Of a stretch of DNA of 64,000 nucleotides, positions 22,601 to 33,592 are shown piece by piece. Position 1 is the stretch's first letter. Each line of letters begins with the position of its first letter. A program made the translations under genes and the position numbers. Under the pieces are notes generated by a model. It did no database searches. It was not told the DNA's origin and saw only the letters and a program-made list of their open reading frames with translations. The stretch comes from Symbiodinium natans (lineage: Eukaryota; Sar; Dinophyceae; Suessiales; Symbiodiniaceae). The stretch spans positions 167,501-231,500 of the forward strand of contig CAJNDS010001557.1 of the NCBI GenBank assembly GCA_905221605.1, written 5' to 3'.

Positions 22601-24405
22601 CAAAACCGAACCAAAAAACAAAAAGAAACACAAAAAAAAAACACAGCCGGACGTGGCCAGGACACACGCACCCCGCTGAGCGCGGGACGTGGTCAAGGCA
22701 CACGCACCCGGCTGTACCGGTTTTGCGACGGCTGCAAGAACGAATGGTACGATTCGTGCCATTCGTTCTTGCAGCCGTCGCAAAACCGAACCAAAAAACA
22801 AAAAGAAACACAAAAAAAAAAAACACAGCCGGACGTGGCCAGGACACACGCACCCCGCTTATTAGCCCGGCTGAAAGAGGTGTGAGAGAAAAAGAAAACA
22901 CCATGCCTGCTGAGCAACTTCTAGAGACGCACCGTCGGGGTTTTCGAGGCGCTTCATGAGGCGCATCTGGAACACCAAGTTGAAAGCATTCGGCCGCCGT
23001 CGGACTTGTGACTGGAGCGTCACACCTACTCCGAAAATGACGTTGACTCAGTCCACGTATTATGCATGACCCAAACCAAGGCTGTGGCATCTGTTCTGCA
23101 TCACCATTTCTGTCAAGTCAGTGGTATCTGAAACTGCCACCGTCGCATGGGCTGTGACAAATGTCCTTGGCTACCGGGAAAAAACCTGGCAAAATGCGCG
23201 ACAAGCTGCCTCAGTTGTAACATCTCAGACAAGACCGGCTGCTTCTGGAGCCAATCAGGCCATTCCTGTCACAACATCCCAAACCCCTACAAACCCCTAC
23301 ACCCTACACCCTAAACCCTAAACCCTGACCCTACACCCTAAACCCAGGCTGAAGGCGACTTGCATCGACTGGGCGCAAATCAACACGCAGAGCCTGCACG
23401 CTACAGAGGTCCTCCCGGAACTGTCGGCACTCATAAGCGCATCGCAGAATAGTCACCGCGGCCACCGACCGCGACCAGCCCTTCACCATCATGATGTTCT
23501 GCGCTGCCACCAATCCCCTGAGATCCTCTTGAATCTCGGAGGCTGCGACCGGCCACGGTGGCTTGCACCCTGCGTGTGGCAACGCAGCTGCGATGGCCAG
23601 CATCTCCGTCCCAGGGACCGTGGGATCAGTGTTGAACCTCAGTTCTGACGTGAGACATTGACATATCATTTCATGCATAATCAGTGATTCTGAAACGTCC
23701 CACTGCAGGACCTGCTTTCAAGGCACCCATTGGCCAATATAAGTTGGCAGAGCTGGAAATGAGCATCCTGAAGCATAGGATGCACCCCAGCCCGGCCCCC
23801 CAATATCAACACAGCAACTTCTTGCAACAGAAAATGCATGGCTGCTGTTAAGAAAAGTCGCTGGCTCGAGTAGCCCCTTCAAGCCAAGATTGGCTGTAAA
23901 TGGCAAATGCCAAGGCCTCAAATAGGCCACGGTCCCGATCTTCTTGAAATCGCAATCTGCCACGTACTTCTGGTTCGCGGCAGGGAAGGTTTCGTTTGTC
24001 CATCGACAGAACTGCAACATCTTCTCCTACAGACACACCGCGACAACGACACGTTAAGTTAATGAGCTAAAAGGTATAGTAATGCCCCGCGATGATGGCA
24101 AGTCCTTGGAGTTGAAGGCATTGTTCAAGTAATTCTCGATGGTCTTGTGTGTCCTCAAGGCCTCATTCCTTAGTTCAAACAAAATAAAGTCTCGCGCGGC
24201 CCGTGTGAAATTAACCTCCATGCAGATACCTTCAATCCGCCACAGCCTGTAAAAAAACACTGCAACCGGAACACAGCCATCCTTCGAACGTCGCCACCCA
24301 CGGCATCGGCGACTCTGCGTCCTGGCTCGAAGCCGAGGCGCCGGGCTCGACTTTTACCTTGGCCTTGGCCCTCCCTGGACCGTCTGCAGATTTGCGTTTG
24401 GTCAT
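13700..24405 (-). CDS. Unidentified large multi-exon gene
   Basis: A likely start is MTKRKSADGPGRAKAKVKV at 24405. Further coding-like stretches on the same strand: 24060-24245, 23840-24020, 23345-23660, 20870-21350 (HLVKLTGDKSRDRLVLL), 20600-20818, 20330-20500, 19950-20275 (coiled-coil-like), 19340-19552, 18940-19290, 18540-18900, 17960-18290, 17400-17590, 17090-17330 and 15360-15740. It ends with 14336-14425 (KVRPGVTVAKQEE) and 13700-14046, which closes in an Ala/Glu/Asp-rich acidic tail. No Walker, helicase or transposase motif is visible. It may be more than one gene. The hairpin satellite at 21.5-22.9 kb falls between two of these stretches and so would be intronic. Confidence 0.45.
14067..14310. 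repeat. CCCTAAA telomere-like array, probably intronic
   Basis: About 30 near-perfect CCCTAAA units. On the minus strand the array sits between the exon ending at about 14336 and the exon starting at about 14046, so it would be an intron made mostly of TTTAGGG. Confidence 0.9.
14456..14910 (-). CDS. Lys/Ala-rich exon with histone-H1-like repeats
   Basis: The sense strand has TTTAG then GGGCACTATAATG, giving MPFQAVVELSDEEQLPPKP. This is followed by a Pro/Thr-rich region and a KAKAKAK-type basic repeat, then SYWYKKEKKIGLKLSGKEW. It could begin a separate short protein or be an internal exon of the gene ending at 13700. The N-terminal ELSDEE motif resembles ELSDDDA in the putative transposase of the same element. 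Confidence 0.5.
15760..17075. other. Stretch with no supported gene
   Basis: Holds a short TTTAGGG run near 15825-15865, a degenerate C-rich run at 15970-16060 and unique sequence. I see no convincing exon or element. Confidence 0.4.
21544..22860. repeat. Hairpin-bearing satellite, seven units of about 180-189 bp plus a partial
   Basis: Units begin CGGACGTGGCCAGGACACAC at about 21544, 21726, 21906, 22091, 22280, 22467, 22647 and, partial, 22829. Each full unit contains a perfect 28-bp inverted repeat around an 11-base loop, for example 21799-21865 (arm starts GTTTTGCGACGGCTGC), followed by an A-rich linker of variable length. Long frames read through it on both strands only because the repeat lacks stops. 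Confidence 0.92.
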
Positions 24406-25086
24406 GGCGGCACTGCAAATGGGGGAAAAACAACGCCCGGTGGCAGCGTCTTGAACTTGGTTCGTCAGCGGCAGCAGATCGCAGCGCATGCCACATTGGA
24501 TAACTTGCACAGCAGATCATCCTGAAACAGCAATGTACCCTGCGCGATGATTGGACAGCAAGCGTCGATGATCTAGCAACCCGCAACGAATTGATCTTGG
24601 TGATAAGCGTCGCTGATAGCTCAACGCCGCCTTGCGCTAATTCGTCTAGCCTGTACAATCACTTCTTACTGAAACTTGGCGAGGAGGAAGCCTTGAATCT
24701 CTTGAAGGGATGGGTCGACTCCGACTTGGGTGGCGGCATTGATTTCGTACTTCTCAAGGCTAAGGAGCAACGCACTTTGAACTTCTCGCAAAGCCTGCCA
24801 ACCACCTTCTTCTCAGCGTCCTCACCATGCATTGCATGCATTTGATTTGGTCCAACTTGCCATGCTGTGTGAGGACGACAGGTGCTTTAGTAAATGATGT
24901 CGTAAATTAAATGCAGCTTGAGTCGCATACTCCCCAGCCAGGACATCCGTAACTGTTTCCATCAGTCGCAGAATCAGTGGCTGGTCCTTGTACTTCTGCA
25001 GCTCCCCAAAACCTTGCAGGAGAACAATGACTGACACGAAGTTTAAAGTGGGGCTTCGAAACGGGTGTCGCTGTCTGTTTCCGCAA

Positions 25087-25991
25087 CTAGCTAAGACTCG
25101 AGCGTTTTTTTAAGAGCTTCTTGCCCTTCACGGTCCCATACACGGGCATAGTTGCCAGGTCATGGACACTCTGGGGGTCGACCCGGCCCAGGGAAGGATC
25201 TAAGTCACGTTCCCAAATCTGAACATGCATTGACATCCAAGGAGTCCGACTAATGAGGTCCTCCTGACCTCCTGAAGTGGCTTTGGACCAAAATCTCACG
25301 AATCTTGATTGCGCATACCAATCGTGCACCGGAACACATGACATGACAATGAACTGCCACTGCACAGTGCACACAGACACACACACACACAGACACACAC
25401 ACACACAGACACACATTGTTTTGCTACGCTGGAACCCATAAGCCGCGCGAGCACGCGCTTTCCACATCAGAAACAGTTGTGGCCTTCCCCGTTCCTCCAT
25501 CCCCACCCCACCCCCCCACCCCACCCCCCCACCCCGCCCCACACACACTCCGGTCCCCCCCCTCCCTTCCCCCCCCCCCCTCCTCCCCCCTCCCCCCCCC
25601 CCCCCCCCCCCCCCCCCGTGCTGCCTGAACAATTTCACCCACACACACACACAGTGCACACACACACACACAGTGCACACACACACACACACACCCACCC
25701 ACACACACACACCCACGCACACACACACACACACACGAGTGCTCCAAAGAGCGCTTGCACGCGTAAGGTTTTAATGTGGAACGTACTGTGGCTCCAAGCC
25801 CTGCGCGCGGCACACACGCGCGCAGTGCACATGTTAACACCATGCGTCATAAAATAGGTGCCCCCCCCCCCCCCCACCCAAACCCTAAACGCGCGCACGG
25901 CTCACGCGCCGTGCTCGCGTGCGTATGGCAGAAGCGCTGCGCGCGCAAGAATTTGTGACTGGAGGTAAGCCGTGTCACAGAATCTCGCTCC

Positions 25992-26035
<44 letters not shown>

Positions 26036-28225
26036 CCCCCTCCCATCCGGCACCAGCGCATTGCCCGCGTAAGTTTTTGTGACTGAAGACGACACCATCC
26101 GTCACGAACATCTGGCTCCAACCCGGCGCGGCACACGCGCGCCAGATTTTGTGACGGATGGTGTTGGCTTCAGTCACAAAAACTTACGCGCCCCCTCCCC
26201 CGACCCCCAGGCATGGCGCGAGCGCACTGCGCGTAAGTTTCTTTGACTGAAGCCAACACCATCCGTCACAAAATCTGGCTCCAAACTTTCCCCCACCCCA
26301 CCTCCGGGCATGGCACGCGCGCAGTGCGCGCGTAAGTTTTTGTGACTGAAGCCAACACCATCCGTCACAAAATCTGCCTCCAAACCCCCACCCCCACCCC
26401 CGGCACGGCACACGCGCAGTGCGCGCGTAAGTTTTTGTGACTGAAGCCAACACCATCCGTCACAAAATCTGCCCCCCAAACCCCCGCCCCCACCCCCGGC
26501 ACGGCACACGCGCAGTGCGCGCGTAAGTTTTGTGACTGAAGCCAACACCATCCGTCACAAAAGCTGGCTCCAAACGTGCGCGCGTAAGTTTTGTGACTGA
26601 CGCCAACACCATCCGTCACAAAGTCCCTCCCCCCCCCCCCCCCCCCCCCCAACCCCGGCACGGCACACGCGCAGTGGGCGCGCACATTTTTCTGACTGAA
26701 CCCGCCCCCTGTGGTCACAACCTGTTTTTTTCCCTCTACATTGCCAAAAAACGTGTACTGCACGATGTTCTGGCTTTTTCCCCCACAACATGCTCCTAAA
26801 CGTCCATGCCGCACCCAATTTTTCAGCCTCTGCGGTCGCAAATGTGGCTGTCCAGAAACAGGGGTCCTTTTCTGACGAAACCCAATGGCCACAGTCACTA
26901 AATGCTATGCTCCTGGTACAGTTAAACACATCGAACAGAAACCCAACGTTGAAAAGGATGATGTTTTGCTGCAAACAAGATGGATTTCATGATGCCGGCC
27001 ATTGGCCTTCGTCACAAAGAACAGGGCTCTGGTAGAGCGAAATTATCTGACTGCGGCGGGTGTGCAGCCACCTTTTTTCGTGATTGCAAGCAAGTGAAAG
27101 AAGTGACCATCACCACGAAGCACCGAGTGTCAGGTCTCCGTCAGCGCTGCATCGAAGGCCGTAGTGATGATGTTCAAAGCTTTGGCCCATGGCATGCCAG
27201 ATGCCCAAAGTCGCGCTGCTGCTTGGTAAATGTGATGCTCTTTTCTTTTCACTTTGTATCGGTCCAACGCTCTCCTCTTCAAGCCCTCTGCACGTAGTAC
27301 GACTTGGTTTGGGGCCTGGGAAATAAACAACACTACAGTAGTTGTTGCAACATCCCATCTGCTGCAACAACACGATTGTTGCATTGACCGTGACAAGTGC
27401 CTCTCACCAACCTCAAGACTTCGAGCCAAGTGGCATGATCAAAGTTCACGCCCCGCGCGGGACCACCTCCACCCGCGACACCAACAGCAGGTCCCGGAGC
27501 CAGCGTCATCCTTCCCAACAATTTGGGATTTGCGACTTCATTGGAGGTTCAAGGTTTAAAGGTTTAGGGCTTATTTAGCGTTTAGGAAGTCTTAGAGATT
27601 GAAGATTTTAAGGTTTATAGACTTTGCAAGTGTTGAAGTTTAGGGTTCAGATTCAGGGTGCAGGGTTTTACTGGGCTATCCGGTAACAATTTTAATATTC
27701 TCAGGGTAGTTCCTGGTCGCAGGGTTCCACGACTGCCCTGGGCCTTGGTCAGGAATGGTCTTTACAGGGTTCACGGCTATGGCTGCTACAGGTGGCTGTC
27801 ACGCGTCACGTACCTCTCGTGCCTCGTCAATGGAAGGGGTGGACCTCTTGGAAGACCATCCGTGGCCAGGAGTTCCAGATGCGCAGCTGCTCTGTGCAAA
27901 GTATATGGTTCTTGTCCTCAGCTGGGGGCACATGAGTCTCCCCCCACCGCCCTTCCCCCACCCTCCTCCCCCTCCCCCCACCCCCTCCTCCTCCCCCTCC
28001 CCCTCTCCCCCCCCCCCACCCCACCCACCCACGCAAGACCAACAGCACCCTGTCACTCCAATTGAACTTAGACCACGGTCACTTAAACCGTCAAAATATT
28101 TTTTCACGAAAAATAAGGAAGAAAACCTTTACCTTGCCAAGCAGCTCAAGATGGCCGCATGCTTCATCCAGCTCTGCGCCGCCCTCTCATCGAACTCACG
28201 TTCTTCGCCCAAGACTGCGCCAGGG
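25087..28225 (-). CDS. Unidentified multi-exon gene
   Basis: Several open, protein-like minus-strand stretches are separated by repeats. They are about 28130-28220 (FDERAAQSWMKHAAILS), a possible exon near 27810-27850 (STPSIDEAREVRDA), 27130-27330 (HHIYQAAARLWASGMPWAK), and 25087-25345 (CVPVHDWYAQSRFVRFW through GTVKGKKLLKKRSS and a stop). I do not recognise a family. The 26-kb minisatellite and the CA/poly-C tract would lie in its introns. Whether these stretches form one gene is an inference from strand and order. Confidence 0.4.
25376..25745. repeat. CA-repeat and poly-C low-complexity block
   Basis: (CA)n runs flank a C-rich tract at 25500-25617, including about 25 consecutive C. Overlapping Pro/His and Cys/Val/Gly frames are artefacts. 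Confidence 0.9.
25930..26710. repeat. Minisatellite of about 95 bp with short hairpins
   Basis: About nine copies contain TTTTGTGACTGAAGCCAACA followed by CCATCCGTCACAAAA, so each has a 9-bp inverted pair (TTTTGTGAC/GTCACAAAA). One copy at 26140-26190 is inverted. Spacers are poly-C plus GCGCAGTGCGCGCG. A run of over 40 C lies at about 25997-26041. Confidence 0.85.
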
Positions 28226-28289
28226 AGCATTGACCAAACCCTAAACCTAGACCCTAGTAATCCTAAACCCTAAACCCTTTAACCCTAAA

Positions 28290-29995
28290 CCCTTAAACCC
28301 TGACTCGGGCAAGTTGGTTTTGGGCGTCAGCGTGCAGGGAACACATCATGGTCATGTCGCAAACAGTTTCGCTTTCAACATCATCGCGGGCACTTCAAAA
28401 CACTACCCCAAACCTTTAAACACAAACCCTGCGCTGTTAACGAAGCGGTAGCTATATAAGGGTCCGTTAATGCTGCCCATGAGGACCTCGGTACATGTAC
28501 CGTTAAAACATGCTTCATGGCGGCGCGCAAACCTCCAACAGCGGGCGTGTCATGAACTATCATTAATTAACCTTCATCATGTCGTTGCACGTCCTGCAGA
28601 TCGCGGCCACCAAACAAACAGGCAAATGGTTGTCATGCGCCCGGGGAGTCGCCGACCGTCTTTGGCTTTTAACATCATCCCACACACTTCTCGTCGTCAC
28701 CGTCCGTGGTCCAGAGATCGTGGCACCCCATGATCATGATGATTGCGAAACATGCAAGTGCGGTGTGCTGCAATATGTTCGTTCCACGTGCCACTAATTT
28801 AGACATGAAGAGCAATACAGGCCAACACAATAATTGCATAGTCCCCGATCCCTGCACAAAGAGGGAACCTCAACCCAAGAAACCCTGCGACTGGTCCAGA
28901 AAATACCTCACGCAACTGACTCCGACCCCCTGGAACTTTTTAACCACTCCCCCCCCAGAACAGACTGAAGCCTTACATTCCTGTACAGTTCCCACAAAAC
29001 CCTTGAAACCCCAAAAACCAAATCCCCGAAAGGCTCAAACTGACTTGCAGCCCCCAAAATATTGAACTTGCAAACCCCGAAATTGAACGAATCCCCTTAT
29101 TATAGTGACCAAGACCACACACCTCAAAGCACGGACCCGATCAATTGCCACAACCGTACACCCAGGGTCTGATGGAGAAAGTAGCATGATGCGCAAAGCT
29201 TAATGGGTGGAAACCATTCTAAACCGCGGGTTAAGGAGCTTTTAGGAGCTTTTGGGCTCGAGATGCAGGGTTTGCAACAAATATATTATCAGCTTCTGCA
29301 CCGTGTTGGGGAGGGTTTAAGGGCGCTTAAGGTTCAGGTCTGGCATAGGGTTTAAGGCGGAAATTGCAGGTCTTGAGGGATCAAGAATAACTAGGTGCCT
29401 ACCCCGGGTTTAGGGTTTGAACGACTTGGGATCATCCTGTCCATGCGAAAACCCTCTGCAGCTGGAAGCCTGATGCCCCCAACACATAGTAGTGGGAAAC
29501 AACTTAACTTAGGGTCTAAGTCTAGGGAGATTACTACGGGCGTACGTGTGATAGTCCAGGCCCAAATGCAAACACTGGACAGCCTGAAAAACTTTGCCAA
29601 TCAAGAGTCTGAAGCCCGCAACCGTGAAAACTACAAACGCCCGGGCACGTCGGAGAATTAACTGCGGCTTCGTTACGGCCTGGAAAGTTCAACCGTGAAG
29701 CCCTGAAGCAACCAATCCAAGCAAGTCCAAGACCCTGAAGCCCTCTGAAACCCGTGTAGGCTTAACTTAGGGTGTTGACTGTTGGGTTTCAAGCGTAGGG
29801 CTTGAGTTGAAGTCCTCGCCACGGTTCTGAGGAGGGCCCAGGGCATGGAATCGTTCTTTCTACTACACACGGGCCCTGGAGCCTGGAACCTCCAAAGGCA
29901 CTATTTTCCTAAATCCTAAACCCTAACTTTAAACCATGGCGTCCCCAGCGCGCTACGAAGAATCGCAAGCACGTGCGCGTGAGTTCAAGCACAAC
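28290..29995. other. Stretch with no supported gene
   Basis: Mostly unique sequence with scattered degenerate CCCTAAA motifs (28255-28305, 29900-29935). Short open frames occur on both strands, but none looks like a conserved protein. Confidence 0.35.
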
Positions 29996-30039
29996 ACGAA
30001 ACGCGTACAATGCACTGCCTGACGCAACGACTAACATCC

Positions 30040-33020
30040 CTCGACCACCTTCAGGAACCAGCCCCCCGGCTGCCATCTCCGTGACCACCGCAGCAGGCAG
30101 ATGAAGTAGCGGCGGCCCCCAGTTGTTGTCACTCATATGAAACTTGGTCCTGCGGGCAGGTTACTCTAAGTCTACTGTCATGTCTGTTACGGACTGCAAA
30201 AAATTGTAGGGTAATGAGAGACATTATAGCCATAATGAAGGTCGCATCTAAGTCTCCTGAGAACGACATCGCTGCCACGAAAAGGGATTCCCAGTCGTCG
30301 CCAGAAATCGCATTTGACATCGGCATGGTTCATGCCTCGAGCGGAGGAACCGTAACTGTTGCACATGGGGCCAAAGGACTTCCATTGCGTGGTGACTGCT
30401 CCAAGCTTAGGCTTAGTATTAGGTTTATCTACGTATTCCGCCAAGGTTCCCAAATCAGAAATCCGGTCGAACGCGAACACGTGCGGTGCTCCTGGTCCAC
30501 CGATCCCTTTGAGCTGGTTCCCATAGCAACCCACGTGCAAGAACTGGCTCCTCAGCACGAGTGGGCGTAGACTATAGGGGGAAGCAGGCTATTAGGGGGA
30601 CCGGGACCCGTGCAAATATAGACCCTCTCTGACTGACTGACACTCAAGGTCCTTATGTAAGAGAGCCAGAAGACGAGGGTTAAGAAGGGTTCCCTCTCAA
30701 GGGCCTCCTTTATCCTATCTTGGAGACTAGCACAATGTGCTTGCATTGTCTTAGAATGATTTGTGTCACTGACAGAACACAAAAAGTACAACCTGCTACG
30801 CAGTCGTCAAGGTGCCACTCCCGGGAAGCATCCACTTGCATGACCACACGCTCCTTCTCGTGAGGCCGCACCTGAGGATTCTTGTCAAGCCATTCCTGGA
30901 TAACTTGCAAGATGTCCCCAGGTGTCTCCAACACACGGTCGAGCTGTGACTGTAGCTCGTTCGCCAGCAGGGCGAAAAAAGCATCCACATCCTCGTGGCT
31001 GTGGCCCGAGAGCAAAAACTGAAGCTGAGCCCGCTTCAGTTTGTGGGCGGAGACCCACGTGGACAACGCCCGGGTGAGTGCGTTGTTTTTGCACTCTCGG
31101 GACGTGTTGTCCGCCTGCAGGATCAGCTCCGTCTCCTGCAGGTTGAACCTCGAGCCGATGCGCTCCAAGACGTGTCCAATGACATCTATGTGCCAATTGG
31201 CGTTCTTCGGCAGGTGAGGCTCCGAGGCGAAGACGTAAATGCCATGCCCGTGCGCAATTGCGCAAGTCAAGTCGAGATGCGGGCGCTGCAGGCTGGCAAA
31301 GTCTTTGTTGGCCTCCAGGAACGGTGCTTTGGGATACTTGAGCTTGTTGTGGTCGATGGAATCCACGATAATCGTCAAAGACTTCAGGCCATTTGAAGTT
31401 GCAGGTAGGCGGCTTCGGGCTCGGCATGACCAATACTCCGTTCTGTCTTGGTACTGTTTGTGCAGGTGGTGGGCCAGCATGCGCAACTGAGCCTTCCGTT
31501 GTAAGCAATCGTTGCCCATTTTGCGAATCACGCATTTGTGCTTCACGCAAATGGAGCACTTTGCATGCGCAGACGCTGGACGGATTGCCAGCTTGTCGGC
31601 GAAAGACTCCAACCATACCTGACATCACACAATGGCCTGTGCTAAACACACGGCCCTAAACCCCCTCAACATCAATACTCGAAACCTACATCTCTCGCTC
31701 CCTGTATAAAAATCCCTACAGTAACCCCAAGACTTCACAGGCTTAGGTTAGGTGTAGGGTTTAGGGTTTAGGGTTTCAATTCACGTCTTGTTCTGACTAT
31801 AGGAATACATCTGCGCACAAACAAAAATGTGAGAAAGGGTGCTGACCTCTGCAAGGATCTTGGTTGAAAAGTTTGAGCGTGAACTTCTTGTCTGGATGCT
31901 TGGCTTGTAGCAGCATGAGGTAGTCGCTGAATGTGCCGGGAGGCAGCATTCTCATGCGTGATTTGTCAGGGACACGCGCTGATGGCAGGTCACGCCGCCT
32001 TGGCCTCTTGCCTGTTGTGGGTCGAAAACGGAGTCGTTTTCGAGGAGGGCCATCGTACAGCTTCTCGCCTTGCTCCGTTCGTGGCTTGTTTGCCGTTGGC
32101 ATAGGCTCCGCCATTGTTTGCGATATCTCTTCCAGAAACTCCACCACCAGCTGCCGTTTCTCGTGCCCGGAACGTGTTGCAGCGGAGAGCTTGTGGGTGT
32201 GCTTCTTGGAAACGTACCGAAGGTCATATGGGACGCCAGCATTGTTCTTGGCGGCCGTGCGCAGCTTACCAAGTCTGGAACGTCCCACACCAACAAGCCT
32301 GGCAAATGCACGAGCGCAAACTGGTCGACCCAAAACCTGCTGGCGTTTCGTCTGACCATGATCAGCCGCAGCAGGCGGCGACCGGAGCATGTGGTATACC
32401 TCAGCTTGGGGACAGTAACTTTAACGTCAGAGTGCCACGACGGGACTGGCCCCAGGAACTGAACTAGTGCGAAATTCTGAGAAAGCACGCAGTAGCTACT
32501 CTCACGACACACATTGATTGAAAAGCCGAGAAACTACACATTCGCCGCACAGCCAGACAACGCACAGCCAAACATTAAAAGTACATTCGGCATTTTCTTC
32601 AAGTCAAGCTGCCTCCCTGTCCATATCCTGCTTGTCCAAGCTTCTGAGCTTTCTCCGCAGTGCCGCAAGTTCAGCCGTCTTGTCGCGGAACTGAAGCATA
32701 CAGTTTCGCTTACATCCCCCCGGACCCTTGCGTTTGCAGGAACCTTGGACCACACGTGCCACCACTGCACGCAACACGTCCGGCTGCATTGGTGAACTCT
32801 TTGCACGAGGAGCCTTTGGCCTGGGCACCCTGACATGGGCGTCGTCGTCCGACAACTCGGATATAGCAGCCATCCTCTGAAACTTTGCAGGCCGTGAGGG
32901 CTGGGAACGTTCTGCAGGAGCGGCAGAGTCGGCAAGGTCCGTCGAACCTCTGGCATGGTCTGCACGAGGGGCAGCGTCGTCGTCTGATAACTCGGCCACA
33001 TCGAAGAACCGACTTGACAT
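30040..33020 (-). CDS. Putative DDE-type transposase (DUF7869-like), multi-exon
   Basis: Exon 1 (33020 to about 32604) starts MSSRFFDVAELSDDDA and is basic further on. The next exon (about 32410-31850) contains AEVYHMLRS and VCARAFARLVGVGRSRL, a helix-turn-helix-like motif typical of DUF7869 proteins as I know them. The third (about 31615-30800) carries acidic residues in IVDSIDHNK, QADNTSRECKNN and GHSHEDVDAFF, which fit an RNase-H-like DDE core. C-terminal exons near 30200-30540 (GIGGPGAPHVFAFDR) and 30060-30135 (NNWGPPLLHLPAAV) look like the family tail. It is the best transposase candidate for the 28-kb element. Family name and catalytic role are from memory of related proteins, not from a search. 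Confidence 0.6.
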
Positions 33021-33189
33021 CTTTCAAAGCGAAGTGCGCCGGAAACCTCGGGTGAATCTTACGGCGAATCAATGCAACAACAATGATTCTGTGCTACACA
33101 GTGCCACTGCCATGCGCCACATCACAGCCAAAGCAGCAACCACATTCAAGAGAAATCGGATCATCGTGACATCAGCATCTGAATGCGCT

Positions 33190-33420
33190 GCAAGTCCGAG
33201 AAACGTTGAACGACTCTCAGTTCGTGTAAAGTTTACACTTGAGGTGATGCTGCTGCTACTGTCTGGGGAAGTAAGTAACTGCTACAAAGCCAAACTGACC
33301 AATAAACGTTGAATGGCATTCAGTTCAGGTTAAGTTTATGACTGAGGTTATGCTGCTGCTACAGTTCGGGTCAAGTCTATGATTGAGGTGATGCGGCTGC
33401 TACCGTCTGGGGAAGTAATT
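33190..33420. repeat. Degenerate tandem repeat of about 60-100 bp
   Basis: Three to four diverged copies share AAGTTTA, GAGGTGATGCTGCTGCTAC and GTCTGGGGAAGTAA. They lie between the methyltransferase stop and the first exon of the putative transposase. Confidence 0.65.
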
Positions 33421-33592
33421 GCTTCAAATCCAAACTGACATGATCATGTCACAATGATGTCCTTAGCCTTCCAGAAGCACACGCAATGAAGTTCACACGC
33501 CAAGGTCGAAGCTGAAGGTGCATGGAATCCAAAATGAGGCAATCTGATCAAGTTGATGTCGAATCGGACAAGACATCATCATTTTCGCTGCA

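Noticed and set aside
21544-22860. CRISPR-like array of palindromic repeats
   Set aside because: There are no unique spacers; the whole unit repeats, and the context is eukaryotic.
21505-23090. Overlapping frames of 150-320 residues on both strands
   Set aside because: They translate the hairpin satellite; the peptides repeat with each unit and appear in all frames.
25087-25898. Cys/Val-rich and His/Thr-rich frames near 25.1-25.9 kb
   Set aside because: The repetitive parts encode only CA and poly-C repeats. Only the 3' end of the minus frame (25087-25345) looks coding.
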